NCBI GenBank assembly: GCA_018105865.1
Contig: CM030853.1
Coordinates: forward strand, 6,518,075-6,582,074
Direction of reading: 5' to 3'
Length of the DNA: 64,000 bases
Source: Metaphire vulgaris
Taxonomy: Eukaryota > Annelida > Clitellata > Crassiclitellata > Megascolecidae
Shown here: positions 11,125 through 21,664 of the stretch, in pieces
Position numbering within the stretch: the first letter of the stretch is position 1
Layout of the letters: the number at the start of each line of letters is the position of its first letter
Program-made: the position numbers and the translations under genes
The notes under the pieces: model-generated
Database searches by the model: none
Told to the model about the DNA's origin: nothing
What the model saw: only the letters and a program-made list of their open reading frames with translations

Positions 11125-11253
11125 TGTTTGCTGCAGATGTGCGATGATGCTCTTCTTCATGCACTTGAGGCTGCAGTCTGGAACGGCGAACCTTTTGTCG
11201 GGTATCTGCTCGATGAAAATTCGCAGACGAAAGTGCCCCTCCCCCTCTGGCAC
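11125..11253 (-). CDS. Exon of the Ig / ephrin-receptor-like protein gene
   Basis: A 129-bp exon (43 codons, phase 0 at both ends) reading VPEGEGHFRLRIFIEQIPDK and, further on, DCSLKCMKKSIIAHLQ. Acceptor GTGAGCAG, donor ACA|GTCAGT (weaker than consensus). The alternating hydrophobic pattern and two cysteines fit a small extracellular beta-rich domain, family unknown. It links the exon at 13746-13865 to that at 9493-9646 in frame. The donor is the least certain point because a hAT insertion has altered the sequence just beyond it. Confidence 0.6.
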
Positions 11254-11498
11254 CTGCTCACGCCGACCGACGACGATAAAGCAACGTCTTATTAATCACG
11301 AATACACCTAGTCGGCATTAGGGAGAGGAGTCGGGGGACGCAATGGTCGGGCCTCTGTCTGGGACCGTACTGCATGGGCATGAGATTCATTCAATATCGG
11401 AAAAATCTTATTGGGGAGGGGGACGACGATGGGTGATCGTCTCTAACCAGTCTTGAATTTTTCGCAGAATTGATCTAGAGTTCAGGGTTTGAATCTGA

Positions 11499-11672
11499 CA
11501 GTGGCGGCTCCACGATTTGGCAGGTGGGGTGGAAACTTCTAAGCATGAGGGCCAACTATTTGTTGCTAGGTATGTAGTAGTAAGTATAGGGTCCCAACGG
11601 GGCACTGAGAGGTCTGGCAATCAAAAAGGGGACACGAGGCCAACCGGCCACCCCCATGTGGAGTCGCCACTG
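11499..11672. mobile_element. hAT-like MITE, 'CAGTGGCGGCTCCA' family
   Basis: The ends are CAGTGGCGGCTCCACG and GGAGTCGCCACTG, with interior GTATGTAGTAGTAAG. Target duplication not preserved. Relatives at 30453, 37163 and 58482 have clear 8-bp duplications. A 50-bp (AT)n follows at 11680-11731. Confidence 0.75.
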
Positions 11673-11739
<67 letters not shown>

Positions 11740-11799
11740 CGGCTGGAGAAACCGAAGAATTGAAATTTAATATACATGCCACTTTGGCATTGTATAGAC

Positions 11800-12620
11800 C
11801 AGTGTTTCCCAAACTGTGGGTCACGACCCAAAAGTGAATCGCAAGGCTCCGTCTAGTGGGTCGCGGTGTAGCGCGAAATTAGACTCAAAAGTGTCATTTT
11901 CTAGCCAAGGTCACTACTACTAGTACTACTACTACTACGACTCTACTACAAGCCTTGAAAGTTGCAAGTAGGCTTAGGTTTTAAGAAATGTATATGCCTG
12001 CAATCTTCCATACAGGGCTTGTATTAAAATGATTAGTATTTTAGTCAATTTTAATCGACAATAAGTTTGCAGGGTCACAGCGTGTTACAACGCCGCCTTA
12101 AATCAGTTGCACAGTTCCAAAAGTTGGAGAAATTCTGGCCTATAGCACTTTTGAAAAATTAATCTTATTTGACAATAACGCCAAGAAGGTCCAATCCGAC
12201 CATTTTGCTCTGAAACTCCAATAACAATAGGAATCAATTCATTGTTATTGTTCAATCTAGCGGTTAAGCGATTTTGCCCAACTCATAGGATTTTTAAGAC
12301 GCGTAACAAAGGTATGTTCGTGGCAAAATTTAAAAAGATAATTTTCAGGAAATTGCAATATTCAATTCTCTCCTATTGTCTTATTTTTGGTAAAATTGTA
12401 AATAATTCTGTCTAAATAATTGTCCTATTCTCATTCGAATTGATTCGGAGCCAAGATTCAGAGCTTTTGTTTTGCCTTTTATTCTAAACTTAGGAGATTC
12501 TTTTCAACCAACGTTCGCCAGATGGCCTAATGAATTTTTTGTGGATATTACATGCCCTGATTAGGGTCTCGACACGTTATAGAACCGCTGAAGTGGGTTC
12601 CAAATGCTTGGGAAACCCTG
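11800..12620. mobile_element. hAT-like element, 0.8 kb, non-coding
   Basis: The ends are CAGTGTTTCCCAAACTG and CTTGGGAAACCCTG, with flanks GTATAGAC and GTATAGGC. The paralogue at 17573-18275 shares 'GGGTCGCGG', 'GCGCGAAAT' and 'TCGTTCGCCAGATGGCC'-type blocks. No transposase frame survives. Confidence 0.8.
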
Positions 12621-12695
12621 GTATAGGCTACTGCAGTTTGTTTTTGCGTATAAACAAAGATAACAGCTTCAGCGGACGAACGGAAGTTGAAACAT

Positions 12696-12750
12696 GAGCG
12701 ACAGTGCTTTCAACACAGGAGACATCCAACTCAACCACTGAAAACAATCC

Positions 12751-12836
<86 letters not shown>

Positions 12837-12855
12837 GTATTAGTATTAGTATTAT

Positions 12856-12893
<38 letters not shown>
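12696..12893 (+). repeat. SINE hairpin plus (TTA)n-(TAC)n array
   Basis: A divergent hairpin (AGTGCTTTCAACACAGG, CAACCACTGAAAAC) is followed by about 85 bp TTA, a short TTAGTA zone and about 45 bp TAC repeats. Confidence 0.75.
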
Positions 12894-12894
<1 letters not shown>

Positions 12895-13080
12895 CAGTGA
12901 TGGGCAACTAGTTGGAAAAAAAGTTGTTAAAAAAAGTAGTTAAACTAAACTTTTTCAACTACAAATATTTTAGTTAAACTATTAGTTTAACTAATAGTTA
13001 AAATTTTCAAGAAAAAGTTAAACTAAACTTTTTTAAAGTAGTTAAACTATTTCCAACTATTTTGCAACTTTTTGTAAATT
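12894..13080. mobile_element. Remnant with CAGTGATGGGCAACTAGTT end
   Basis: Starts with a hAT-type terminus CAGTGATGGGCAA and continues as A/T-rich sequence of repeated AGTTAAACTA motifs in both orientations. No right end recognised. Confidence 0.45.
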
Positions 13081-13140
13081 TTTATTATTCGACTCCTTTC
13101 AATTTAATACAAAGAAATCGCCGTAATCTATGAAGACTTG

Positions 13141-13495
13141 CAGTGGCGGCTCCAAGAACTCTTGGTGGGGATGCAGTGAATTTCTAAGAAAATCCCGCCA
13201 ATTGTCAAAGGAATTAAATGTAAATGGTTTAGAAGAAATCTGTAGATTTGATTTATGAAATATAATGCTCAGAATTGACAATGTATAAAAGCATTTTAGT
13301 CTGGTTGTACAAAGTCTAGTGCAAAACCAAACTATAGTTAGTCAGTAAGTATACTATTAGACTAAAGTACTATCAAGAAATAAATACCAACAAATTTTTC
13401 TTAAATTCATAAAAGCCACACCAATTTTGGTGGGCTGGTACCATAATGGTAATGGGCTGGTGGGGATGCATCCTCAGTCATAATAAACTGCCCTG
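13141..13495. mobile_element. hAT-like element, 355 bp
   Basis: The ends are CAGTGGCGGCTCCAAG and ATAAACTGCCCTG, with flanks AAGACTTG and AAGACTAA. AT-rich interior without coding capacity. Confidence 0.75.
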
Positions 13496-13745
13496 AAGAC
13501 TAATAATAGTTATTGCATCAACTAATGTGATTAATTATTATTATTATCAACAACAATGTATTAAGATTATTATTATTCATCATCATGTTTCATCATCATC
13601 ATCATCATATTTTGTTTCAATCGGTGGAGGTTATCATCATCATTATATTTTGTTTCAATCGGTGGAGGTTAGAGGTAGTTAGGCCTAATGCATTATGTTT
13701 AGGGCCAATTTTTCTGGACACAGTGCATATAGCGCAATGATTTAC

Positions 13746-13865
13746 CTCGGTTGGAGCTTTCTTGACGCACTCTTTGCTCGCCGAAAACGGGCATTTGGAG
13801 CCGGAGTGGATCTCTTCGGCGCACAGGAACTCCAGTAGACTGTGGACCTTGTTAGCGGTGTTCGT
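13746..13865 (-). CDS. Exon of the Ig / ephrin-receptor-like protein gene
   Basis: A 120-bp open exon (40 codons) ending at the good donor GAG|GTAAAT in phase 0, with likely acceptor CCTGTTCGGAG. It encodes ANKVHSLLEFLCAEE, SKCPFSASKECVKKAP: three cysteines and a short helix-like start. Domain unknown. A palindromic (AAT)n/(ATT)n array sits only 12 bp upstream of the acceptor, where a polypyrimidine tract would be expected. To follow the Ig exon directly this exon needs either the alternative Ig donor (see 15642-15902) or an unseen small exon. Confidence 0.5.
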
Positions 13866-13876
13866 CTCCGAACAGG

Positions 13877-13915
<39 letters not shown>

Positions 13916-13940
13916 TATTATTATTATTATTATTATTATT
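13877..13940. repeat. Palindromic (AAT)n-(ATT)n microsatellite
   Basis: About 33 bp of AAT followed by about 28 bp of ATT, an almost perfect inverted repeat within 12 bp of an inferred splice acceptor. Confidence 0.9.
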
Positions 13941-14057
13941 GTATACAAACGGATTGTTTCAATCGGTGGAGGTTTTTCATTTTGAAGTCGGCAATATAAT
14001 AGACTGAAAAACCAGACACTTTTAACGAGACACAGGACAAGGTTTACTTAACGGCAC

Positions 14058-14123
14058 AGAAGCGACGGTCTAACGGTAAGAGAGCTGGCACGCCAATCAT
14101 TCATGAGGTCCCGAGTTCAAATC

Positions 14124-14170
<47 letters not shown>

Positions 14171-14216
14171 TGATTTTAAGTGGTTTAGGAGGCTAAGTAA
14201 GCCTGTGTGAAAACCA
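14058..14216. mobile_element. tRNA-headed SINE and opposed hairpin SINE sharing (AAT)n
   Basis: 14058-14115 has tRNA-like promoter boxes GGTCTAACGGTAAGAG (A) and GTCCCGAGTTCAAATC (B) on the plus strand, followed by (AAT)n at 14124-14169. The reverse-oriented hairpin AAGTGGTTTAGGAGGC / TGTGAAAACCACT follows at 14174-14216. Two SINE pieces meet tail to tail at one triplet array. Confidence 0.65.
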
Positions 14217-14260
14217 CTGATGTAACCATCTGCATTCAATAACCTAGTAACTAACTATCT

Positions 14261-14550
14261 AGGTGGGGGTCATTCATAAATGACGTAACGCGATTTTGGC
14301 TGTTTTACCGCCCCCCCGCCCATTTTCGTAACACGTCGTCACAAAAGTCAGACCCCCTGAAATATGACGTAACAACGCGTTAACCCCTCTTCTCGTCTTA
14401 ACTTCGAAAAATCATGACAAACAAAAAAGGCCGCCGCCTAAAAAAATTGGTATTATGTGACGTCACATTTCCGGAACCCACCGTCGTCACACATCGTAAC
14501 AAATGCTTGAACCACCCTAAGTGCGTTACGTCATTTGTGGATGGCCCCTA
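14261..14550. mobile_element. MITE of the GACGTCA / TGTCCATAAATG family
   Basis: The ends are GTCATTCATAAATGACGTAA and TTACGTCATTTGTGGATGG. Internal 'CACGTCGTCACAAAAGTCAGA' is written here only in part: CGTCACAAAAGTCAGA. Relatives at 31137 and 40726. Confidence 0.7.
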
Positions 14551-15235
14551 GGCGGCGGCAGAAACTCTTCTTCAGTTACTTCTGTCTCAGGAAACCACCC
14601 CGACTCGACCGTGACTCTGACTCAGGGAGTCAGATATTTTCTCGGTGGAAGGAAAGCCAGCGGAGAGAAAATGAAGGCTGGCAACTGCTCGCATTCAATT
14701 GGTGCCGTGGAAAATTGAAAATGCTTACCTATTTTCTTCGATGGCTCGTTTCACTTCTCATACAGGCAAAACTTTCAGAGGCCCCTGCATCTTAAAAGAC
14801 CAAGCGCCACGGAGTTTTAACACTGTCACCTTCTGACCTTCATTGACATGCCAGCGCCGTCAAAGCGCTTTTGATACTGGTATTTTAACCTGCTACAGCG
14901 CTATATAAATTGTCCTGTTACTATATATAGCCTACATATATCGTCTAGTGATATTTTCGCACTCCCTTAACACCACTCAACAACCCCCAATTTGAGACCA
15001 ACACCCTCCTCCAACAGCCCAAATCTGAACCAGGTATGACCTTTTTTGCTTGTCAGAATATTTTTAGGAAGGGACAAGTGACAATCTGTTGAGCGGGGGA
15101 TGACCTTTTTTGATAACCAGACGCCATCAAATTTACCGGTTTAGACGCGCAAAGGAATTGGCGAACGGTAAATTCGGGGCATTTTTGCGTAATGTAATTA
15201 TGCAATCAATGCTGCATATAACCCAATCCCCTTGG
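14551..15235. other. No gene assigned
   Basis: 14565-14715 is open on the plus strand but lacks convincing splice sites. 14815-14920 resembles a LINE/SINE 3' end (CAGCGCTATATAAATTG). 14945-15120 is a decayed copy of the 'ACACCCCC' MITE family. Confidence 0.4.
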
Positions 15236-15320
15236 AATTATTATTATTATTAATATTATTAATATTATTAATATTATTATTATTATCATCATCATCATCA
15301 TCATTATTATTATTATTAAC
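15236..15320. repeat. (ATT)n-(ATC)n microsatellite
   Basis: ATT repeats with TAATATT interruptions, then ATC, then ATT repeats. Confidence 0.9.
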
Positions 15321-15389
15321 TAGGCAATTTATATAGCGCAATAAGCATGACAAAAATGGCCAAAGACAAGAGCGCTTTACAATACTACA

Positions 15390-15574
15390 CAGTGTTTATT
15401 CTAGCCACCTTGACATTGGGGGGGGGTTGAAATGTTTGGGGGACAAGGTCTGAGTCTCCACACTTTGGGGGGAGAATTTTCATTCCCCCAGCCAACATAT
15501 AAAAAATTGGGTAAGGGAATTTTAAAACTTTTGGAGGGAAATTCCCCCCCAGAGAAGTCCTAGAATAAACACTG
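15390..15574. mobile_element. hAT-like MITE, 'CAGTGTTTATTCTAG' family
   Basis: The ends are CAGTGTTTATTCTAGCC and CTAGAATAAACACTG, with flanks ATACTAC(A) and AATACTAA. Sister copy at 46326-46522. Confidence 0.8.
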
Positions 15575-15641
15575 AATACTAAGGTATACCCGATGGTAAA
15601 TAGGTGAGTCTTAAGATTGAATAAGAAGAATGATTCATTAC

Positions 15642-15902
15642 CTACTAAACTGTGACTGAAGACCTTCACTTTCGTCATGTCGAATCTCGACACGTGACAC
15701 TCCAATCGCGTGGTGTCGATTGGTTGGACTTCGTTTATGAGAAGCGTTCCGTCGCCGAGAATGGAGCGACGGAAGCCGAGGACGCCTCGATTCGGGTAGC
15801 TCTTGTCCTTCCACAGGTACATGCTGCCCTTGTACTTCTCTCCCGGTTCTTCCTCAGTGACGCAAGGAATCGAAACGTTCCCTCCTTTTCTGACGTACCA
15901 CA
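15642..15902 (-). CDS. Exon: immunoglobulin-like domain
   Basis: A 261-bp exon (87 codons) with all core Ig-fold marks: VRKGGNVSIPC (B-strand cysteine), the tryptophan of YLWKDKSY, RRSILGDGTLLINEV (D/E strands) and DTTRLECHVS (F-strand cysteine, with Leu in place of the usual Tyr), ending in a G-strand-like VKVFSHSLV. Acceptor ATATATTCAG, donor TAG|GTAATG, both phase 1, the classic arrangement for Ig exons. An alternative donor three bases earlier (TTA|GTAGGT) would leave in phase 0 and join the 13746-13865 exon directly. The preceding exon ends in phase 1 after a signal peptide, so the domain would be extracellular and near the N-terminus. A long (AT)n lies just upstream. Confidence 0.85.
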
Positions 15903-15923
15903 CTGAATATATGCAAACGCGTG

Positions 15924-15925
<2 letters not shown>

Positions 15926-16010
<85 letters not shown>
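15926..16010. repeat. (AT)n microsatellite
   Basis: About 85 bp of uninterrupted AT, 24 bp upstream of the Ig exon on the minus strand. Confidence 0.95.
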
Positions 16011-16012
<2 letters not shown>

Positions 16013-16516
16013 ACACATGTATTTTGCAGGTTTCTTGAATTCAAGCTGCTTTTTATCATGTTATTAAATTTAGCATATGTTACACATTTTGTGAAGTAAG
16101 GCTAACTAAACTTCAAACTTAGTAACTACACCGCAGTCGCTAAATGAATACAAGCTAGAAGTTCTTTTTAGTTGAATGTATGTCTTGTTTCTTCAGTATC
16201 TTCGCGGGCCATTTCACACCACTTGACGGGCCGTATGCGGCCCGCGGGCAGCCATAGACCATAGACTACTAAATGTACCTAGTAGTACATACATAGACTG
16301 TCAGACAATGAACGTACAGTGTACGTGGCTACCATGGCTGACAAAACATGACATACTGACGACGAACGGTCTTTGGTAATAGAGCCCTCAGTGAAGAAAG
16401 CGGAAATATCGAATTGAGTGCATTCTAGTAAATTATAGACTCATTTGCTATGAACCGGGCGTTGGCCGACGTGCGTTCAAATTTAGTATTATTGAATTGA
16501 ACATAAGGGCGTGCTT

Positions 16517-16750
16517 CAGAGATGTCCATGGGTTGGGTTAACCCATTGGTTGGGTTGGGTTGGATTGGGTTGGGTCCGACTTTTCCATAATAATGGTTGG
16601 TTGGGTTGAGTCAGAAAATAAGTCATGGTTGTACTGTATTACGGTGGGTTGGGTTGGGTCAAGTAACACTATTGCCGGCATGGGTTGGGTTGGGTTGGAG
16701 GTTTTGTGGGTTGGGTTGGGTTCTAAAAAATGGACCCATGGACAACTCTG
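16517..16750. mobile_element. hAT-like MITE with (TTGGG)n interior
   Basis: Left end CAGAGATGTCCATGGG, right end ATGGACAACTCTG, with perfect 8-bp duplication GCGTGCTT. Interior of GGGTTGGGTT units. Reverse-oriented copy of 4958-5191. Confidence 0.88.
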
Positions 16751-17124
16751 GCGTGCTTTGGTGCATTCATAAAAGCAGGTGACGGAACTAATGACAATAG
16801 ATACATTTGTCAGTTAAATTTTTTGAGGGTGGGGCAAATAATTCCCATATTGGTCAGCGACGAACCATCTGCGGACGAAGAAAATTTTGATATTTAACCA
16901 ACGGAGGACGAAAATTTTGGGTCGGAAGCAGTTCGACACCGAATGCTTTTCTGGCGAATCGAACGAGTCGATTCTAATCTATAGTGCAGTCCTAAAAATT
17001 TTCAATTTTAAACTTCTATAGCGCCACTCCATAATGCATAGAAGCATCAGTCTAAATGCCGAGAAGATAGCGGTTCGTTTATTGTTACGGCTGTCTAGAT
17101 GCTTCTCTGGGTTTAGTTTCCGAC

Positions 17125-17252
17125 CTTTTCCGAGCGCCTTAGTCTCCGGAGAAGTAAATTTTATATCGGCTCCACCGGCGCTTACGGCAAGAGCAAGAAT
17201 GCAGACCAGTCGAGGAGCGAATACCAGCATCTCGTTCGTCTTATCAAGCCAC
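17125..17252 (-). CDS. First coding exon: signal peptide
   Basis: The start is ATG at 17230-17228. It encodes MLVFAPRLVCILALAVSAGG, a textbook signal peptide (hydrophobic core, small residues before the cleavage region), followed by ADIKFTSPETKALGK, a plausible Ig A-strand. An acceptor TGCTGTTTTCAG at 17253 suggests an untranslated exon upstream, and the exon ends at AAAAG|GTCGGA in phase 1, matching the Ig exon. The frame is open above the ATG, but only the ATG at 17230 gives a secretory start. The donor +3 C is unusual; an alternative donor at GCC|GTAAGC inside the signal peptide would break the frame. Product: probably a secreted or membrane-attached Ig / ephrin-receptor-like protein. Confidence 0.65.
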
Positions 17253-17318
17253 CTGAAAACAGCAACGGAGATAACTTCCAAAATTCGCGAACATGAAGCG
17301 ATCAATAATTATACATCA

Positions 17319-17512
17319 CAGTGGCGTAGCCAGGATTTCCGGAAGAGGGGTTTTGAAAAAAATTTCGTCAATAGCCGCCAAGAGGGGGTTTTCACCCCAA
17401 AAATTGCCAAAAATCGCCTCAAAAATAATAATTGCATGGTAATACATAAAAAAATTTTCGCCGTCCAAGGGGGGGTTAATCCCCAACCCCCTCCCCCGTG
17501 GCTACGCCACTG
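17319..17512. mobile_element. hAT-like MITE, 'CAGTGGCGTAGCCAGG' family
   Basis: The ends are CAGTGGCGTAGCCAGG and CGTGGCTACGCCACTG, with perfect 8-bp duplication ATACATCA. It lies about 60 bp upstream of the signal-peptide exon, within the inferred 5' UTR intron. Close relatives: 37467-37654, 23133-23409, 26736-26991, 38679-38910, 53253-53565. Confidence 0.92.
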
Positions 17513-17572
17513 ATACATCAACCAATAGTGGTTCTGACCATAGATTTAATTATCACTAGATAGAGTCTATGG

Positions 17573-18275
17573 CAGTGCTCCGCAAACTGTGAGTCGTCGC
17601 AGGGCTCAGTCTGCCGTTTATGGGTCGCCGGGTAGCGCGAAATCAGATTCAAGAGTGTCATTTTCTAACCAATGCCACAACCTCATTCACAAGCCTTATA
17701 ATCTGCAAGTAGGCTTAGGTTTTAGGCTAGGCATAGGTGTTGCAAACGCATAAAAAGAAATAAAAAACGTGAAACATCGCGTTTTTGTAAATATAAAGAA
17801 TGTAAAAGACGTTGCGAAAAACGTTCATCTACTTTTCGAGAACATAAAAATTGACATGTCATTTTTTACAGTTCTGACGTAATGAGTTTATAAACGAAGA
17901 AAACCAAAACAACGAGAATTATTCATTAGTAGGCCTAACGCTGAAAACGCTAAATTTAGTAATTAATACGGTAAAGGTAGACCTAAGCCTACAGGTTTTA
18001 AAGACAAAAAGTTAAACGTTTACTAATGCATTACTTTGTTTTATTTGGCAAAAATATGAATAGGCGAATTGCCTAATATAGTTGCTACATTTTCATTCAA
18101 ATCGAATCATAGTTTTTGTTTGTCATTTATTCAAAACTCAGAAGAATCTTTTCAAATATCGTTCGCCAGATGGCCTTATGCATTAAAAAAATTACAGTAC
18201 ATGTCATGATTAGGATCGCGGCACGTTACAAAGCTGTTGAAGTGGGCCGCGGTTTCAAAATCTTTGGAAAACCCT
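17573..18275. mobile_element. hAT-like element, 0.7 kb, non-coding
   Basis: The ends are CAGTGCTCCGCAAACTG and CTTTGGAAAACCCTG, with flanks GTCTATGG and GTCTATGC. Paralogue of 11800-12620. Confidence 0.8.
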
Positions 18276-18720
18276 GGTCTATGCCATCTGAAGGGTGAAA
18301 CCAGTTTTCCGCCATTTTACTACTTATCTTGGGTCATGAGAATCAGTATACGACTTTAGAACCATACATAATTATTATACATTTGTAAATTGTATGGCAT
18401 ATATACTAGTGTAAGATAATTGTACTTGAGAAAAATATTGGTCCAATTAGCCTACCGCATCGAAACGTAGCTCGAAACTTTCGCATGAAGCAAGACTGCT
18501 AGAAAATCCAAAATCATCCAAATTATTGAAAGTTATAACCGATGCTAAACCGACAAACGATCCATACAACAGAATACTTTAAACGTCAAATACAAGAAAA
18601 AATTACGTCATCGTAACGAGCAAATGTTTTGAATAAATCTGAATAATATATTTCTGCAACGACAGTCATTAATCAAATACGCTTGAATTACCCGTAGACT
18701 TGATAATTGTATAGCCTATG
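18276..18720. other. No gene seen
   Basis: AT-rich sequence without exon-like frames or recognised repeats. Confidence 0.4.
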
Positions 18721-18850
<130 letters not shown>

Positions 18851-18900
18851 ATCATCATTATTATACTGACAATTTCTTGTGCGCCATAATGCAAAATATC

Positions 18901-19210
18901 AGAAGTAAAGTAAAGTAAAATCTCTTGGATTTCTATAGCGCCTTGGAAAGCAGCACAACAGTAGCTGCTTATTCTTAGGCGCTCAGTCTTTCTTAAAATA
19001 GCTATGGGGAAGGTATATTATCAGACAGGCAATAGTCAATATCCAAAGGGCAGTGAGGCTAGGTTGTTACAGCTATGACGGAAATGATTTAAGAAACAGG
19101 AAGGATTTAAGCTTAGACCTGAAGACTTGAGGAGATAATGCAGGAATTATAGGAAATGACGATTCAGATTTTATTGTTTGAAAGTGTCCAAGAAGCAAGG
19201 TACACTGCGC
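18901..19210 (-). mobile_element. L2/CR1 LINE 3' end, inverted fragment
   Basis: Reverse complement of the 3' end of the element at 41098-43789: tail (AAGTAAAGTA), 'GGATTTCTATAGCGCCTTGG', 'TAGCTGCTTATTCTTAGGCG', continuing into the last coding part. It faces the plus-strand fragment at 19346. Confidence 0.85.
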
Positions 19211-19261
19211 TATATAACACTCATCAGTCTCCTAACAGAACCCGCCCTCGTCTACATTCAT

Positions 19262-19345
19262 AAGTAAAGTAAAAAGTAAAAAACGAAATTTCTATAGCGC
19301 TGACCGAAAGCTTGGCGCAGTGCAATAGCTTATTCACGAGCGCTC
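19262..19345 (-). mobile_element. Retroelement 3' tail fragment
   Basis: GAAATTTCTATAGCGCTGACC and CGAGCGCTCAATCT match the reverse of 32690-32745. It separates two L2 fragments of opposite orientation. Confidence 0.6.
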
Positions 19346-19681
19346 AATCTGAAAGACTCTTAACTGCAATTGGTCTCTGACAAGTTACCGGCCTCTGCCT
19401 CCTTGATCTCTCTGCTGCATTTGATACCATAGATCAAAAAATTTTGCTTGAGCGACTCTCACTCTGGTTTAGTATATATCTGAGAAAGCTGTCCACTGGT
19501 TGCCATATTATCTCAAATCTCTGTCTTTTCAACTGTCCTGTCTTAACCTGATTTCTTTATCTTCCTGTGTTGATTATGGAGTGCATTTAGGATCCGTCCT
19601 TGGGACCTGTAATGTTCAGCCTTTGCACCACACCACTTTAAACTTCGAATCACAAACCTCTCAACTTTCGAAAACCTGCTA
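19346..19681 (+). pseudogene. L2/CR1 LINE reverse transcriptase fragment
   Basis: Aligns with 42395-43020 of the main LINE, covering the RT stretch around LDLSAAFDTIDHK and the region before YADD, but with internal deletions, stop codons and frameshifts. Its right part is interrupted by a hAT element at 19682-20074, after which a few tens of LINE bases resume. Confidence 0.8.
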
Positions 19682-20074
19682 CAGGCCCGTATGAAGTGGG
19701 GAAGCAGGGGGTGCAGCTGCACCCCCTGAAAAAATTCAGGGGGTGCAGCTCATCCCCTGGAGGCCCGTAGAAATCTGCATCCCCTGCAACGCCTGGAAAA
19801 AAGAGAGTAAATTCCGTGCGTGAAGACCTTTTATTAGCTTGTCAGAGGTATAAGAGAAGAAATTCCGTGCGTGATTACCTTTTTTTGTTTGTGAGGGGTA
19901 TAAGAGAGTAAATTCCGTGCGTGAAGACCTTTTTTGCTTGTCAGGAAGCGCGATTACCACGATTACCTTTTTTTTGCTAGTCAGGTTTATTTTAAGATGC
20001 AAAATAAATTTTTTTCTTAAGAAAATCTGAAAGTCTGCACCCCCTCCCTGCTGAAAATTCGTTCCGACGCGCCT
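19682..20074. mobile_element. hAT-like element inside the LINE fragment
   Basis: Left end CAGGCCCGTATGAAG, right end TCCGACGCGCCTG, with flanks ACCTGCTA and ACCTGCTG. The interior has repeated 'AAATTCCGTGCGTGA' blocks. Confidence 0.75.
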
Positions 20075-20147
20075 GACCTGCTGTGTCCATATTCGTAGCC
20101 GTCTTTGAATTAGACATTTGTTTGTTTAAAACAAGGTCAACAGGAAA

Positions 20148-20723
20148 CAGTGGCGTGGGTTCAGTGGCGTCGTTTCACACTTTTCTTGGGGAGGGCGAGA
20201 AATTTTTTTGGGCAAATTTTGGGCAAATTTTGGCAAATTTTGGGCAAATTCTGGCAAATTTTAGGCACTTTGCAATTTTTGGCAATTTTTTTTGCAAATT
20301 TTGAGCAATTTTGGCAAATTTTAGGGCCAATGTTGGAAAATTTGCAATTTTTGGTATTTTTTGGCAATTTTTGCAATTTTTTTGCACATTAATACATTAT
20401 ACCGCCTCTGCGTGGGTTGTCAGAGCCTGGGGCAAAAAGAGGGATTGCGCTTCGAACTTTGACCCCGAAGTGTCTTGACAACGAGGAAAAGACGTTCTCT
20501 TATCGTATTCCCACATTGAAGTAATCAATAGATTCCGAGCAGATACTCGCTTGCAATTCTTCGTTTTGAACATCATATATCAGCCTATTTTATGATTTAT
20601 TATTATTATTATTACTTGGTATTTTTCTTATCTCGCTTGAAAATCCCCCTTCGGCATTAAAAATTCTGCGCCCTGGCCGACTACCCCCTCCCCACAAGCC
20701 CCCCCCCATACGCTACGCTACTG
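20148..20723. mobile_element. hAT-like element with (GGCAAATTTT)n interior
   Basis: Left end CAGTGGCGTGGG, right end TACGCTACGCTACTG, with flanks ACAGGAAA and ACAGGGAA. 20200-20390 is a degenerate minisatellite of GGGCAAATTTTGG and GCAATTTTTGG units. Confidence 0.7.
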
Positions 20724-21629
20724 ACAGGGAATTTTAATGGATTGCGGCGAGCAAACGCTGCCTCTCCGCCTTTCGCTAATTATTTGAAACATTACGCCCA
20801 AGGTCCCTCGCCTCGAAACTTTGTTGACGTTTGATTTGTTTCTATTCCACCCCCACCCCCACCCCCGCGACAACGCTCGAATTAAAGACAAGAAAGAATG
20901 ACGCTGGAAACCGAATAACCGATAGGAACGATTTTTTTCGGAAAATTCATCGGAATATTTACTTAATCTGGGGCGGAAGAAGCCATCGCGCCCCCCGCCC
21001 CCTACACTGCAATAAATCTATCAGCCGCTAATCCCTGACACGGTCGAATGAACCGCGCGGCACCTTTTGACACGCCTCGCTAATTTGCGACGCAGTGGCC
21101 TTTGACGGCGTCGGGTTAAGTCGTCGTACGCCATCGGACATAAATCAGTGTCAGCAGGGCAGAACGCGACGCGCAGCAGCAACATTTCGCAGGTGAGTAT
21201 ATAAATAATAAGCCCATTCTGATCACCTGAATCGAGATCACCGGTGCCCAGGTGTGCTCGCCATAATTGGCTATTCGGTATGCAGGTAGCGAGAGCGAGA
21301 GAGAGAGAGAGAGAGTGAGTGAGTGAAAGAGGGTGGGGAGGGGGGGAGGGAGAGGAGAGGAGAGCACTTGCATAGCTATTCTTTTTTCGATTCTTCGAAA
21401 CACGCACGTCGCTCCGTCGCCGGCTTTCCATAGAATCGTGTCCGAGGAAAAAGACTGGTTTCGCGGTCGCGACGCCGACCACCTACAATCGGTCGTTCGA
21501 TTTTGCGATATTGACTCTTTGACCGATCTGTTCACCGTCTGCCGTCTTCAATGCTCCGTTCCTGCAGCGTTCGTCCGATCGACAACAGGTGCGCGTTCGA
21601 TTATGCCCATCCCCGCACATCCTCTTGTG

Positions 21630-21664
<35 letters not shown>

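Larger units (their letters stand above)
13615..13973 (+). repeat. Threefold TTTCAATCGGTGGAGGTT repeat
   Basis: The 18-bp unit TTTCAATCGGTGGAGGTT occurs at about 13615, 13654 and 13957, each time next to triplet repeats. The first two are a local tandem duplication with TCATCATCAT. The third lies on the other side of the exon at 13746-13865, so the duplication brackets an exon. Confidence 0.7.

Noticed and set aside
14521..14795. Plus-strand coding exon
   Set aside because: The open frame starts inside a MITE end and lacks convincing acceptor and donor.
15385..16059. Whole 224-codon frame as one coding unit
   Set aside because: Its ends are (AT)n translation and a hAT MITE; only the Ig exon 15642-15902 is supported.
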